Shown: piece after piece, positions 1 to 6,725 of the stretch | Position numbering within the stretch: the first letter of the stretch is position 1 | How the letters are laid out: every line of letters starts with the position of its first letter | Origin: CAYMLL01 sp964390645 | GTDB lineage: Bacteria; Planctomycetota; UBA8108 | Reading direction: 5' to 3' | Length of the DNA: 22,310 bases | NCBI GenBank assembly: GCA_964390645.1 | Contig: CAYMLL010000104.1 | Span: 1 to 22,310 of the forward strand | Made by a program: the position numbers and the translations under genes | The notes under the pieces: generated by a model | The model's input: only the letters and a program-made list of their open reading frames with translations | Database searches by the model: none | What the model was told of the DNA's origin: nothing

Positions 1-2
1 GT

Positions 3-1325
3 TTTGGGGTAGTATTCTACTACATGTGCCGCACCCCGGGCGGGGGGCCTAGGATGGGGGGGGTATACCTCATGGAGGCGATCGACGCGGCGCTGGTCGG
101 CGGCGGCCCCAGGACGGTCCGGACGCCGGTCGACGGCTGCAAGATCACCTTGCGACGTGCGCCGTCCATGGAAGGTGTGACCTATTGCGAGCACGTCGCG
201 CCGATCATCCAGAGGCGATGCCAGTCCTGTCACCGACCGCACCAGCAGGCGCCGTTCTCGCTCCTGGACTACCGCGACGCGCGGCGGCACGCGGAGAGGA
301 TCCGCGAGGTCGTCGAGCAGCGGCAGATGCCGCCGTCTTTCAGTGATCCACGCCACGGCAGCTTTGCGAAGGAGCGCCGGCTTTCGGGGGAGGAGATCGA
401 CACGGTCCTGTCCTGGGTCGACGCCGACGTCCCGGAGGGAGATCGTGAAAAGCTGCCGGCGCCGATCGAGTGGCCGGATCGCGAGTGGTTGATCGACGAG
501 CCGGACCTCGTGCTCGAGGCCCGGGAGTTCCGGATCCCGGCGACGGGCTACGTCGATTACCGGTACCACGTGTTCGACTACGAGATCGCGCACGACATGT
601 GGATCAACCAGATCCAGATCCTCCCCGGCAACCGGCGCGTCGTGCACCACGCGAACCTCTACGCGCGACACCCCCGGAGCCCGATCCGCTTCTCGCGGTT
701 TATCACCGGTCACGTTCCGGGCGGCGACGTGACGCGGTACGGGAAGGCGGCGGGAATCCGGCTGCCGGCCGGGTCGCGACTGCAACTGCAGATCCACTAC
801 ACGACGACTGGCCGCGAGGAGGTCGATCGCACACGTGTCGGCTTCGTCTTTCCCAAGCAGACGATTCGCCGCAAGGTGCGCTGCATGTTCCTCTTCAACC
901 GGGGGTTCGCCATAGCGCCCGGTGATCCGGCCTACGAGGTCACCGCAAGGGGCAAGTTCACGCGACGAGCCGTCGGCATCGGGCTCCTGTCGCACATGCA
1001 TCTTCGTGGGCGCGACATGGAGTTCACGGCGACCCGCTCGGACGGTCGGCGTGAGGTCCTCCTGAGCATCCCGAACTACAGCTTCGACTGGCAGCTCGCG
1101 TACCGCTGGAAGGACGGCTCGATGGTCTTTCCGGCGGGAACGGAGATTGCGACGCGTTCTCACTACGACAACTCGTCGTTCAATCCCTTCAACCCGGACT
1201 CGACGGTGACGGTCCGGTTCGGGCTGCAGAGCTACCACGAGATGAACTTCGGCTTCCTCTTCTACTACGAGCCGGACGAGAAGCTCGATGTCACCGTCGA
1301 TCCGCGCACAGGGCGGACGAGATAG
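3..1325 (+). CDS. Redoxin/cytochrome c/copper type II monooxygenase-like fusion protein (5' end outside window)
   Basis: The reading frame is open to the left edge, so this is a 3' fragment; the ATG at 24 is probably internal. Residue numbers count from that ATG. The first ~45 residues (MEAIDAALVG, then RTVRTPVDGCKI) resemble the end of the thioredoxin-like (AhpC/TSA) domain found in planctomycete relatives; this is inferred from memory of the family. A cytochrome c segment follows with heme motif CQSCH (C66, C69, H70) and a possible axial Met in RQMPPSF near 103. Residues ~165-430 look like the two-lobed, PHM-like copper type II, ascorbate-dependent monooxygenase fold: VVHHANLYARH is a candidate Cu(H) site, and HMHLRGRDMEF plus the late HEMNFGF Met candidate Cu(M) ligands. 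The fold and heme imply an exported redox enzyme; the substrate is unknown. It is convergent with the DUF445 gene, 21 bp from stop to stop. Confidence 0.78.
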   Translation, partial: FGVVFYYMCRTPGGGPRMGGVYLMEAIDAALVGGGPRTVRTPVDGCKITLRRAPSMEGVTYCEHVAPIIQRRCQSCHRPHQQAPFSLLDYRDARRHAERIREVVEQRQMPPSFSDPRHGSFAKERRLSGEEIDTVLSWVDADVPEGDREKLPAPIEWPDREWLIDEPDLVLEAREFRIPATGYVDYRYHVFDYEIAHDMWINQIQILPGNRRVVHHANLYARHPRSPIRFSRFITGHVPGGDVTRYGKAAGIRLPAGSRLQLQIHYTTTGREEVDRTRVGFVFPKQTIRRKVRCMFLFNRGFAIAPGDPAYEVTARGKFTRRAVGIGLLSHMHLRGRDMEFTATRSDGRREVLLSIPNYSFDWQLAYRWKDGSMVFPAGTEIATRSHYDNSSFNPFNPDSTVTVRFGLQSYHEMNFGFLFYYEPDEKLDVTVDPRTGRTR

Positions 1326-1329
1326 TCGA

Positions 1330-1348
1330 GACCGCCGGCGCTGCGGTC
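1330..1348. terminator. Hairpin at convergent junction
   Basis: GACCGC (1330-1335) and GCGGTC (1343-1348) form a perfect 6-bp inverted repeat with a 7-nt loop. It spans the 21-bp gap between two convergent stop codons and overlaps the DUF445 stop. There is no T-run on either side, so this is a candidate bidirectional transcript-end hairpin only by position. Confidence 0.3.
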
Positions 1349-2150
1349 AAATACGGCCGGACAGGAAGGGCGCCACCAGGCCCATCAGACCGCCGAAGAC
1401 GTTGCCCCAGACGATGAGCCAGCCGAGGTGGTTGCGGATCACGTCTTCGACGATTCTCTTCACCTGCGTCGGCGTCAGCTGCTCTAACCGTCGTGTGAGG
1501 AGCGACTCCACCTGAGCCTGAAGGTCGGCGACGACCAGATCCTCGTCGAGCTCGACGCCGAGAGAGTCCGGGTCGAGCGACATCTCGTCGGCCGTACGCT
1601 CGACACGCGACTTCATCGAATCGATGAACGAGGTGACGAAGTTCGAGACGACGCCCTGGATCGTGTCCTTGCCCATGAGCCCGAGGAACCCGCCCAGCGA
1701 GGAGTCGAGGATCTTGTCGACCTGCTCCGAGAGGAGCGGCCGTAGTGTCTCCTCGTTGGTCAGCTTCGACCACTGCTTGTCGATAACGACGCGGGGCAGG
1801 CTGCGCCCGTCAGGTGAGCGGATGTACTTCGCGAGGTCGATCTGCGTCTTGCCGGAGCGGATGAAGTCGCGCAGGTGTTCCTCGGTGAAGAACTGCTCGA
1901 GGATGAGCTTCTTGATCTCCTCGCGGATCTCGGTGAATCGCGACTGGATCACCCCCGAGCCGTAGAGGCCCGGGACGCGATCGAAGAGCATCTTCACGGC
2001 CACCGAGTTCGTGACGCCACCGGAGAAGGCAAACATGCCGACGGACAGGACCAGCGTCTGTGCGGCTCCATCGACGTCACTGTAGCCGAGTACGAGGCCG
2101 ACGACGAGCAACGCCGCGGAGATGGAGTTGGATACGGTTCCCTTGTTCAT
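1347..2150 (-). CDS. DUF445 family membrane protein
   Basis: This 267-residue protein matches the DUF445 (YheB-like) family, whose function is not known. The hallmark GGVTNSVAVKMLFDRVPG lies at about residues 44-61, after a hydrophobic N-terminus (residues ~8-43, one or two membrane spans). The long middle part (~65-235) is helical and charged, with repeated amphipathic stretches, and a last span HLGWLIVWGNVFGGLMGL sits near 242-259. This N- and C-terminally anchored topology is usual for the family. The ATG at 2150 has a weak AGGG ribosome-binding element 7 nt upstream. It is divergent from the DUF6065-like gene, with 137 bp between the starts. Its 3' end is convergent with the monooxygenase-like gene. 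Nothing in the context gives it a role. Confidence 0.85.
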   Translation of the reverse strand: MNKGTVSNSISAALLVVGLVLGYSDVDGAAQTLVLSVGMFAFSGGVTNSVAVKMLFDRVPGLYGSGVIQSRFTEIREEIKKLILEQFFTEEHLRDFIRSGKTQIDLAKYIRSPDGRSLPRVVIDKQWSKLTNEETLRPLLSEQVDKILDSSLGGFLGLMGKDTIQGVVSNFVTSFIDSMKSRVERTADEMSLDPDSLGVELDEDLVVADLQAQVESLLTRRLEQLTPTQVKRIVEDVIRNHLGWLIVWGNVFGGLMGLVAPFLSGRI

Positions 2151-2209
2151 ACGACTGCCCTGAAACCAGGAGAGCAGTGTAGCAAACGCCGATGACGGTG
2201 CAAGGATGT

Positions 2210-2272
2210 CACGATTCGACTTTTTGCGGTGGGTCGATTACCTTGGCCGTTTTCTTCGGGAAGCGAATCGTG
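2210..2272. repeat. 9-bp inverted repeat upstream of the DUF6065-like gene
   Basis: CACGATTCG (2210-2218) is repeated as its exact reverse complement CGAATCGTG (2264-2272), with a 45-bp spacer. The right arm abuts the ribosome-binding sequence GGGAAGGA (2272-2279) of the gene that starts at 2288. It could be a long-range 5'UTR stem or a pair of protein-binding half-sites in the divergent promoter region. No function is shown by the sequence alone. Confidence 0.35.
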
Positions 2273-2287
2273 GGAAGGACTCGACGG

Positions 2288-3049
2288 ATGCTCCACTTCT
2301 ACAAGCTTTCGCCGGACGTCCCGTCTCCGGAGCCGGCACGCGAGATGTATCTGAAGCCGGGGCCGGGCAAGGGCTGGCCGCAGGAGTGCCCGGCGATTCG
2401 CGCGGCGAGCGCATTTGGCTGGGATCTGCTCAACCCGACCGACCTCGAGTTCCGGCAGGTGGACGGAAAGTGGACGCTCACGACTCCGGTGACTCTCGAG
2501 AGCGACTGGCTCTTCACACCGGAAGGCGAGCCCGAGGACTCCGACGAGGAAGGCGTCCCGGTGATGCAGGACAACGCCTGGTTCTGGGAGGAGGATCAGG
2601 CGCTGCCTCATGAGATCTCGAAGGAGGTCTACGAGCAGATCGACAATCAGGTGAAGGTGTCGACCTACCTCTACCTGAGGACCGACCCGAACGAGCTGCT
2701 CGCGATGGGCGATCTGCCCGGGCTCGAGCGACCTTTCCGGGTCCTGTCGGCTCTCGTCGAGACCGACTGGTATCCGGCGTCGTATCCCTGGCATTGTGTT
2801 CTGGCGCTCGACCGCGACCGGGAGTCGATTCGTATCGAGAAGGGAGAGCCGCTCTGCCGTGTCTTCACCGTGCGCCGTGACAACTACTTCGCCCGGGAGA
2901 TGACCGCCGGCGAGTTCGAGACCTTCTTCCAGCGTGGCCAGGGGTGGCTCTCGCGCCACGGCCGAGGCGGGGATGAAACCGGAACGATGGATATAACGCG
3001 GACCTACCTCAAGCAGCAGAGGCTGTCGAGGTTCTCGGTGATCGTCTGA
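2288..3049 (+). CDS. DUF6065-like protein of unknown function
   Basis: The open frame reaches back to 2192, but the ATG at 2288 is chosen because GGGAAGGA lies 8 nt upstream and the residues before it are not protein-like. This gives 253 residues with no signal peptide or membrane span, so it is probably cytoplasmic. The stretch CPAIRAASAFGWDLLNP (residues ~34-50) and a later IRIEKGEPLCRVFTV (~174-188) resemble the 'C.P..iAn..GW.l..P' and '..kG.Pl.q..Pv' patterns I associate with DUF6065. That assignment is from memory and is moderate at best. The middle is acidic (GEPEDSDEEG). Family function is unknown. The gene is divergent from DUF445 and convergent with the DUF3187 gene, with 6 bp between the stops. 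Confidence 0.6.
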   Translation: MLHFYKLSPDVPSPEPAREMYLKPGPGKGWPQECPAIRAASAFGWDLLNPTDLEFRQVDGKWTLTTPVTLESDWLFTPEGEPEDSDEEGVPVMQDNAWFWEEDQALPHEISKEVYEQIDNQVKVSTYLYLRTDPNELLAMGDLPGLERPFRVLSALVETDWYPASYPWHCVLALDRDRESIRIEKGEPLCRVFTVRRDNYFAREMTAGEFETFFQRGQGWLSRHGRGGDETGTMDITRTYLKQQRLSRFSVIV

Positions 3050-3058
3050 GGACGATCA
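3039..3058. terminator. 8-bp perfect hairpin over both convergent stop codons
   Basis: TGATCGTC (3039-3046), tetraloop TGAG (3047-3050) and GACGATCA (3051-3058) make a perfect 8-bp stem. The plus-strand stop codon TGA is the first three bases of the loop, and the minus-strand stop codon lies in the stem (3056-3058). There is no T-run after it in either direction. The position between two abutting convergent genes suggests a shared transcript-end hairpin, read through by the last codons of each gene. Confidence 0.45.
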
Positions 3059-4093
3059 GAGCTCCATCGTCATGCCGAGAAGGAAGGCGACGTCCGCGAC
3101 GGGACCGGTGACGACGTCCTCCATGATACCGAGCCGCAGGGTCGTGGCGTCGCCGATCGCGGCGTGGGCTCCGAGCGCCCAGATCAGGCGTTCGCGCGCC
3201 AGAAGACTGCCACCTCCATTCTTGATGAGGGCCTCTCCGTAGTGGAGCTGGGTGGCCAACGCCAGCCAGTCGATCAGACGCCACTCGACGCCGATGGCCG
3301 CGTTAGCGGTCACGGGTTTGACCTCCACGCCTGCGTGCTCGAAGAGGGCCGGGTTGTCCTGGAACGCGCCGTCGGCGCAGCCGAAGAAGCTCAGGTTGCC
3401 GAGAGTCTTCTGCGCGACGATGCCCAGCCCGCCGTCGACGCGGCCGCTTCCGAATTGATCTCCCGTGTGTCCGGTCGGGAGCTCGATGCTACCGCGCAGG
3501 GCGATGCCGATCGGGTCGAGGCCGTCCTCGAGCACCGAGAGCTTCAGGGTCAGCGGCAGGTCTCCGAGGGACATGTGGTCCTCGGGGAAGCCGGCGAACT
3601 CGCGGCCCTGGAACCGGGCACTGTCGACGAAGAGCCCGTCGCGTTCGTTGGTCGGTCCGAGGCCGGTCGCCTGGTGGAAGGAGGAGATGAATCCGTCCAG
3701 GAAGCCGCTGCTGGCGAAGTGGAGCGGAAACGACAGGCAAACCTCGAGATCATCCGTCAATCCGTAGCGTCCCCGGATCTCCCAGCGCAGGACCTCGTCG
3801 TCGTGAGCAGCGCTGAAGCCGTGCCCCTCACCGGCGTTCTCGTGCGAACCGTACTGCAGGTCGAGCTCGGCACGGAACTTCCCGCTCCCCAGGGTGGTCG
3901 CGGTGTCGAGCGGCGCCTGGTGGAAGAGGAGGGACAGTGAGTCGACGGAGCGGATCGGCAGGGGGCCGAAGATCCGTCCCTCGTCCGACGGCATCTCCTC
4001 CTGGGGCAGGGCTGCGGTCGCGGACGCGAGAAACGCCAGCACTCCGAGGACGCCGGGGACGCGCCACGGCGCGCGGATGCGATGAGGTGTCAT
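3056..4093 (-). CDS. DUF3187 family outer-membrane beta-barrel-like protein
   Basis: This 345-residue protein has a clear signal peptide: basic start MTPHRIRAPWR, hydrophobic VPGVLGVLAFLASATAA, cleavage near residue 28-30. The mature start carries FGPLPIRSVDSLSLLF (~42-57), like the FGPLP.R...PL...F pattern at the start of DUF3187 proteins. The rest is alternating polar/hydrophobic beta strands with aromatic ends, such as KFRAELDLQYGSHEN, EIRGRYGLTDDLEVCLSFP and ALRGSIELPTGHTGDQFGSG, and the chain ends in a strand-like FLLGMTMEL. Both points fit an outer-membrane barrel, as does the expected size. Family function is unknown. No strong ribosome-binding site precedes the ATG at 4093. It is divergent from pckA, with 269 bp between the starts. 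Confidence 0.75.
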   Translation of the reverse strand: MTPHRIRAPWRVPGVLGVLAFLASATAALPQEEMPSDEGRIFGPLPIRSVDSLSLLFHQAPLDTATTLGSGKFRAELDLQYGSHENAGEGHGFSAAHDDEVLRWEIRGRYGLTDDLEVCLSFPLHFASSGFLDGFISSFHQATGLGPTNERDGLFVDSARFQGREFAGFPEDHMSLGDLPLTLKLSVLEDGLDPIGIALRGSIELPTGHTGDQFGSGRVDGGLGIVAQKTLGNLSFFGCADGAFQDNPALFEHAGVEVKPVTANAAIGVEWRLIDWLALATQLHYGEALIKNGGGSLLARERLIWALGAHAAIGDATTLRLGIMEDVVTGPVADVAFLLGMTMEL

Positions 4094-4189
4094 GAGAGGT
4101 TGCGGAAGACGTGGGATGAGGCGCGGAAACGTCGAGATCCACCCCGCTGGCGTGGCGCTGTTCGAGGACGCTAATTCGTACCCGTTCAG

Positions 4190-4201
4190 TGACGTTCGTC
4201 A
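4190..4201. promoter_or_regulatory. Short palindrome between DUF3187 gene and pckA
   Basis: TGACGTTCGTCA is a near-continuous palindrome with 5-bp arms and a 2-bp centre. It sits about 40 bp upstream of the predicted pckA -35 box and about 100 bp upstream of the divergent DUF3187 start. The form suits a dimeric regulator, but a palindrome this short can arise by chance. Confidence 0.2.
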
Positions 4202-4241
4202 AGACCAAAGGTCCTCGGACTCGACGATAGAGGCTAAGCGG

Positions 4242-4270
4242 TTGACGGCGGGGGCTCTCGTACTTATGGT
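4242..4270 (+). promoter_or_regulatory. Predicted sigma-70-type promoter of pckA
   Basis: TTGACG (4242-4247, five of six consensus bases) and TATGGT (4265-4270, four of six) are separated by an optimal 17 bp. Transcription would begin near 4277, leaving about 85 nt of leader before the ATG at 4363. That leader contains a direct repeat of GGGGAGTT (4294-4301 and 4306-4313). Confidence 0.45.
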
Positions 4271-4362
4271 CGTCTGTCCCGTATCACTTCCTCGGGGAGT
4301 TTACGGGGGAGTTCATGTGGGCTTTCTCCTGTGTCCCGTCCCGATTCGAGGGGTTTTCCAGC

Positions 4363-5934
4363 ATGTCCGGGCCCGAAAACGTGATCGTTGTCGACCAGCA
4401 GTTTCTGAACCTGAGCCCCTCGCGGCTCTACGAGATCGGCGTCGCCGAGGAGGGCGCGAAGATCGTCTCCAGCGGCGCTCTTGCGGCCTTCTCGGGCGAG
4501 AAGACCGGTCGCTCTCCGAAGGAGAAGCGGGTTGTTCGCAATCCTGCCAGCGCGGGCGACATCTGGTGGGGAAGTGTCAACGTCGCATTCGAGGAGGAGA
4601 GCTTCCTCGCGAACCGTGAGATCGCTCTGGAGCACATCCGTCAACGGCCGCGGGTCTACGGCGTCGACGGCTACGCCGGCTGGGATCCGGAGCACCGTCT
4701 GAAGGTGCGGATCATCTGTAGCCAGGCCTACCACGCCCTGTTCATGTACAACATGCTCATCCGCCCGACGGACGAGGAGCTGGCGAGCTTCGGTGAGCCC
4801 GACTTCATCGTCTACAACGCCGGAGACAGGGGCGCCGACCCTTCCGTCGAGGGTGTCGAAAACGAGACCAGTGTCGCCGTGAACTTCGAGCGCTGCGAGA
4901 TGGTCATTCTCGGGACGCAGTACGCAGGCGAGATGAAGAAGGGCATCTTCACGGTCATGAACTATCTGATGCCCCGGGCCGGCGTTCTCTCGATGCACTG
5001 CAGCGCCAACGAGGGCGATGATGGCGATCTATCGCTTTTCTTCGGGCTCTCCGGAACCGGCAAAACGACGCTCTCGGCCGATCCGCGGCGCCGACTGATC
5101 GGTGACGACGAACACTGCTGGTCGGAGAACGGGACCTTCAACATCGAGGGCGGCTGCTACGCGAAGTGCATCGACCTGACCGAGGAGAAGGAACCGGAGA
5201 TCTATCGCGCGATCCGTTTCGGCTCGATCCTCGAGAACGTCGTCTTTGACGATCGCGTCCGGGAGGTCGACTACGAGGACTCGTCGATCACCGAGAACAC
5301 CCGTTGCTCCTACCCGATCGAGTTCATCCCCAACGCCAAGGTCCCCTGTGTCGGCGGTCACCCGAAGAACATCGTGCTGCTGACCTGCGATGCGTTCGGC
5401 GTCCTGCCGCCGGTCAGCAAGCTCACTCCCGCACAGGCGATGTATCATTTTATCAGCGGCTACACGGCGAAGGTGGCGGGCACCGAGGTGGGAGTCACCG
5501 AGCCGGAGGCGACCTTCTCCGCGTGCTTCGGAGCCGCGTTCCTGGTCTGGCCGCCGACGAAGTACGCCGAGATGCTCGCCGAGAAAATCCGCCAGTTCGG
5601 CTCGAAGGTCTGGCTGGTCAACACGGGCTGGTCGGGCGGCGCCTACGGTGTCGGGGCTCGCATGCAGCTGAAGTACACGCGGGCGGTCATCGACGGTATC
5701 CACTCCGATGCGTTGGACCGGTCCCCGATGCAGACCGACCCGGTCTTCGGCTTCGAGGTACCGACCGAGTGTCCGGGCGTACCATCGGAGATCCTAGTTC
5801 CGAAGAGCAGCTGGGCCGACAAGGACGCCTACGACGCGACCGCGAAGAAGCTCGCCGGGCTCTTCCGGGCGAACTTCGAGCAGTACAACGACCTCGCGTC
5901 GGACGAGATCAAGGGCGCCGGGCCGGAGGCCTGA
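4363..5934 (+). CDS. pckA: Phosphoenolpyruvate carboxykinase (ATP)
   Basis: The enzyme converts oxaloacetate and ATP to phosphoenolpyruvate, CO2 and ADP in the cytoplasm, the entry step of gluconeogenesis. Visible family motifs, numbered from the ATG at 4363, are TGRSPKEKRVV (~48-58), the kinase-1a P-loop GLSGTGKTTLSAD (~228-240), the metal-binding LIGDDEH (~245-251), RCSYPIEFIPNA and TGWSGGAYGVG near the C-terminus. The 523-residue length is normal for the ATP-dependent family. The ATG at 4363 is preferred because GAGGGG lies 9 nt upstream. An in-frame ATG at 4315 would add 16 residues unlike the family, and its SD-like GGGGGAG is only 3 nt away. All key residues I can place are present. The gene probably stands alone: it has its own promoter, and a repeat array follows the stop. 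Confidence 0.96.
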   Translation: MSGPENVIVVDQQFLNLSPSRLYEIGVAEEGAKIVSSGALAAFSGEKTGRSPKEKRVVRNPASAGDIWWGSVNVAFEEESFLANREIALEHIRQRPRVYGVDGYAGWDPEHRLKVRIICSQAYHALFMYNMLIRPTDEELASFGEPDFIVYNAGDRGADPSVEGVENETSVAVNFERCEMVILGTQYAGEMKKGIFTVMNYLMPRAGVLSMHCSANEGDDGDLSLFFGLSGTGKTTLSADPRRRLIGDDEHCWSENGTFNIEGGCYAKCIDLTEEKEPEIYRAIRFGSILENVVFDDRVREVDYEDSSITENTRCSYPIEFIPNAKVPCVGGHPKNIVLLTCDAFGVLPPVSKLTPAQAMYHFISGYTAKVAGTEVGVTEPEATFSACFGAAFLVWPPTKYAEMLAEKIRQFGSKVWLVNTGWSGGAYGVGARMQLKYTRAVIDGIHSDALDRSPMQTDPVFGFEVPTECPGVPSEILVPKSSWADKDAYDATAKKLAGLFRANFEQYNDLASDEIKGAGPEA

Positions 5935-5948
5935 CCCGTCCTGACCCG

Positions 5949-6140
5949 TCTCCTGAAGAGGGNNNNNNNNNNNNNNNNNNNNNNNNNNNNNNNNNNNNNN
6001 NNNNNNNNNNNNNNNNNNNNNNNNNNNNNNNNNNNNNNNNNNNNNNNNNNNNNNNNNNNNNNCTGCGCGGTTCTCCTGAAGAGGGCTGCGCGGTTCTCCT
6101 GAAGAGGGCTGCGCGGTTCTCCTGAAGAGGGCTGCGCGGT
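5949..6140. repeat. 23-bp tandem repeat array interrupted by an assembly gap
   Basis: Three perfect 23-bp copies run from 6063 to 6131. Each begins CTGCGCGGT and ends CTGAAGAGGG. The first nine bases of another copy follow (6132-6140), then the match decays. The last 14 bases of one copy lie on the other side of the Ns (5949-5962), so the array spans the gap and its true copy number is unknown. A 10-bp tandem pair CCTGACCCGT (5931-5950) leads into it. The unit is not a multiple of three, so it is unlikely to be coding. Each copy holds a weak CCTgaagAGG hairpin. It lies in the pckA 3' flank. Confidence 0.85.
5963..6062. other. Assembly gap of 100 Ns
   Basis: Exactly 100 undetermined bases, a conventional scaffold-gap length, sit inside the tandem repeat. 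Gap size should be treated as unknown; the flanking half-copy and full copies of the same repeat explain why assembly failed. Confidence 0.97.
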
Positions 6141-6161
6141 CCTGCCGAAATACCAGGCGTG

Positions 6162-6548
6162 ATGGCTCACCACCCCTCCGCTGTCGCGGTTCTCTGCGCG
6201 GCGCTCCTCGCGCCGCTGTTCGGCTGCGCGCGCGCCGACCTCCGCCTCGCGATGGGACACGTGCAGCGCGCGCAAGTGGCTCTCGACGACCGCATCCGTG
6301 CGAGGATGACGGCCGAGATTCCTGCCGCGGTCGACCGGCTCGAGGGTGCGCTGCTCGACCCACGAATCGCGAAGAGTCCGCTGCACGCGAGCGACGACCG
6401 CTTCGCGGAGCTCCTCTCGAACGCGCTCGCCGGCGTCGGCGAGTTCCGCGAGCGGTCGCCCGGCGTCGGGCTGGACGACCTCCTCGCCCTTCGCGGGTCG
6501 ATCACACAGGCCTGCACCGGCTGTCACGACGAGTACAGGCCGCGATAG
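6162..6548 (+). CDS. Small mono-heme cytochrome c'/c-556-like exported protein
   Basis: This 128-residue protein has a hydrophobic leader (AVAVLCAALLAPLFGC) ending in a possible lipobox LFGC (C22), so it may be a lipoprotein; ordinary cleavage after ARA is the alternative. The rest is helical and ends in a single heme motif CTGCH (C118, C121, H122) followed by DEYRPR. A C-terminal CxxCH..YR on the last of four helices is the layout of cytochrome c' and c-556. Met31, early in the first helix, could be the sixth ligand as in c-556. The ATG at 6162 is chosen over the GTG just before it. It starts only 21 bp after the repeat array and has no strong ribosome-binding site. The HEAT-repeat gene starts 177 bp downstream. 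It would carry electrons in the periplasm; no partner is evident. Confidence 0.65.
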   Translation: MAHHPSAVAVLCAALLAPLFGCARADLRLAMGHVQRAQVALDDRIRARMTAEIPAAVDRLEGALLDPRIAKSPLHASDDRFAELLSNALAGVGEFRERSPGVGLDDLLALRGSITQACTGCHDEYRPR

Positions 6549-6573
6549 CCGCTCGCCGAGGCGCCGTCCTTAT

Positions 6574-6589
6574 CGGGCGGGTTTGCCCG
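6574..6589. terminator. Weak hairpin after the small cytochrome gene
   Basis: CGGGC (6574-6578) and GCCCG (6585-6589) pair with a 6-nt loop, 26 bp after the cytochrome stop. No T-run follows. The rest of the 177-bp gap up to the HEAT gene shows nothing else I can support. Confidence 0.25.
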
Positions 6590-6725
6590 GATCCGTTTCG
6601 TGTCCTATTCTTGGGACGCTCGAGCACGTTCGTAGGAGCTGCGCGCCGTCCGGCGGGAGCTCGGCTCTCCGTCGGTGTGAAGATTTCCGGCCCGATCCGG
6701 ACTCCGGACTGCCCCTCTCGATCCG

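Noticed and set aside
2192..2287. Upstream ATG at 2192 as start of the DUF6065-like protein
   Set aside because: The added 32 residues do not look like the protein, and the ATG at 2288 has a strong ribosome-binding sequence at good spacing.
3164..3940. Plus-strand open frame of 258 codons opposite the DUF3187 gene
   Set aside because: The minus strand encodes a signal peptide and beta-strand pattern that fit a known family. The plus frame shows no domain.
5931..5950. Tandem CCTGACCCGT pair as an attachment site or target-site duplication
   Set aside because: No integrase, insertion sequence or mobile-element boundary lies nearby. It is more simply part of the unstable repeat region.
5949..6140. 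Possible CRISPR array
   Set aside because: The 23-bp units are directly tandem with no spacers, and no cas gene is present.
5304..6527. Open frames running through the Ns
   Set aside because: They depend on undetermined bases and on a 23-bp repeat that shifts frame at each copy. Those overlapping pckA are out of its frame.
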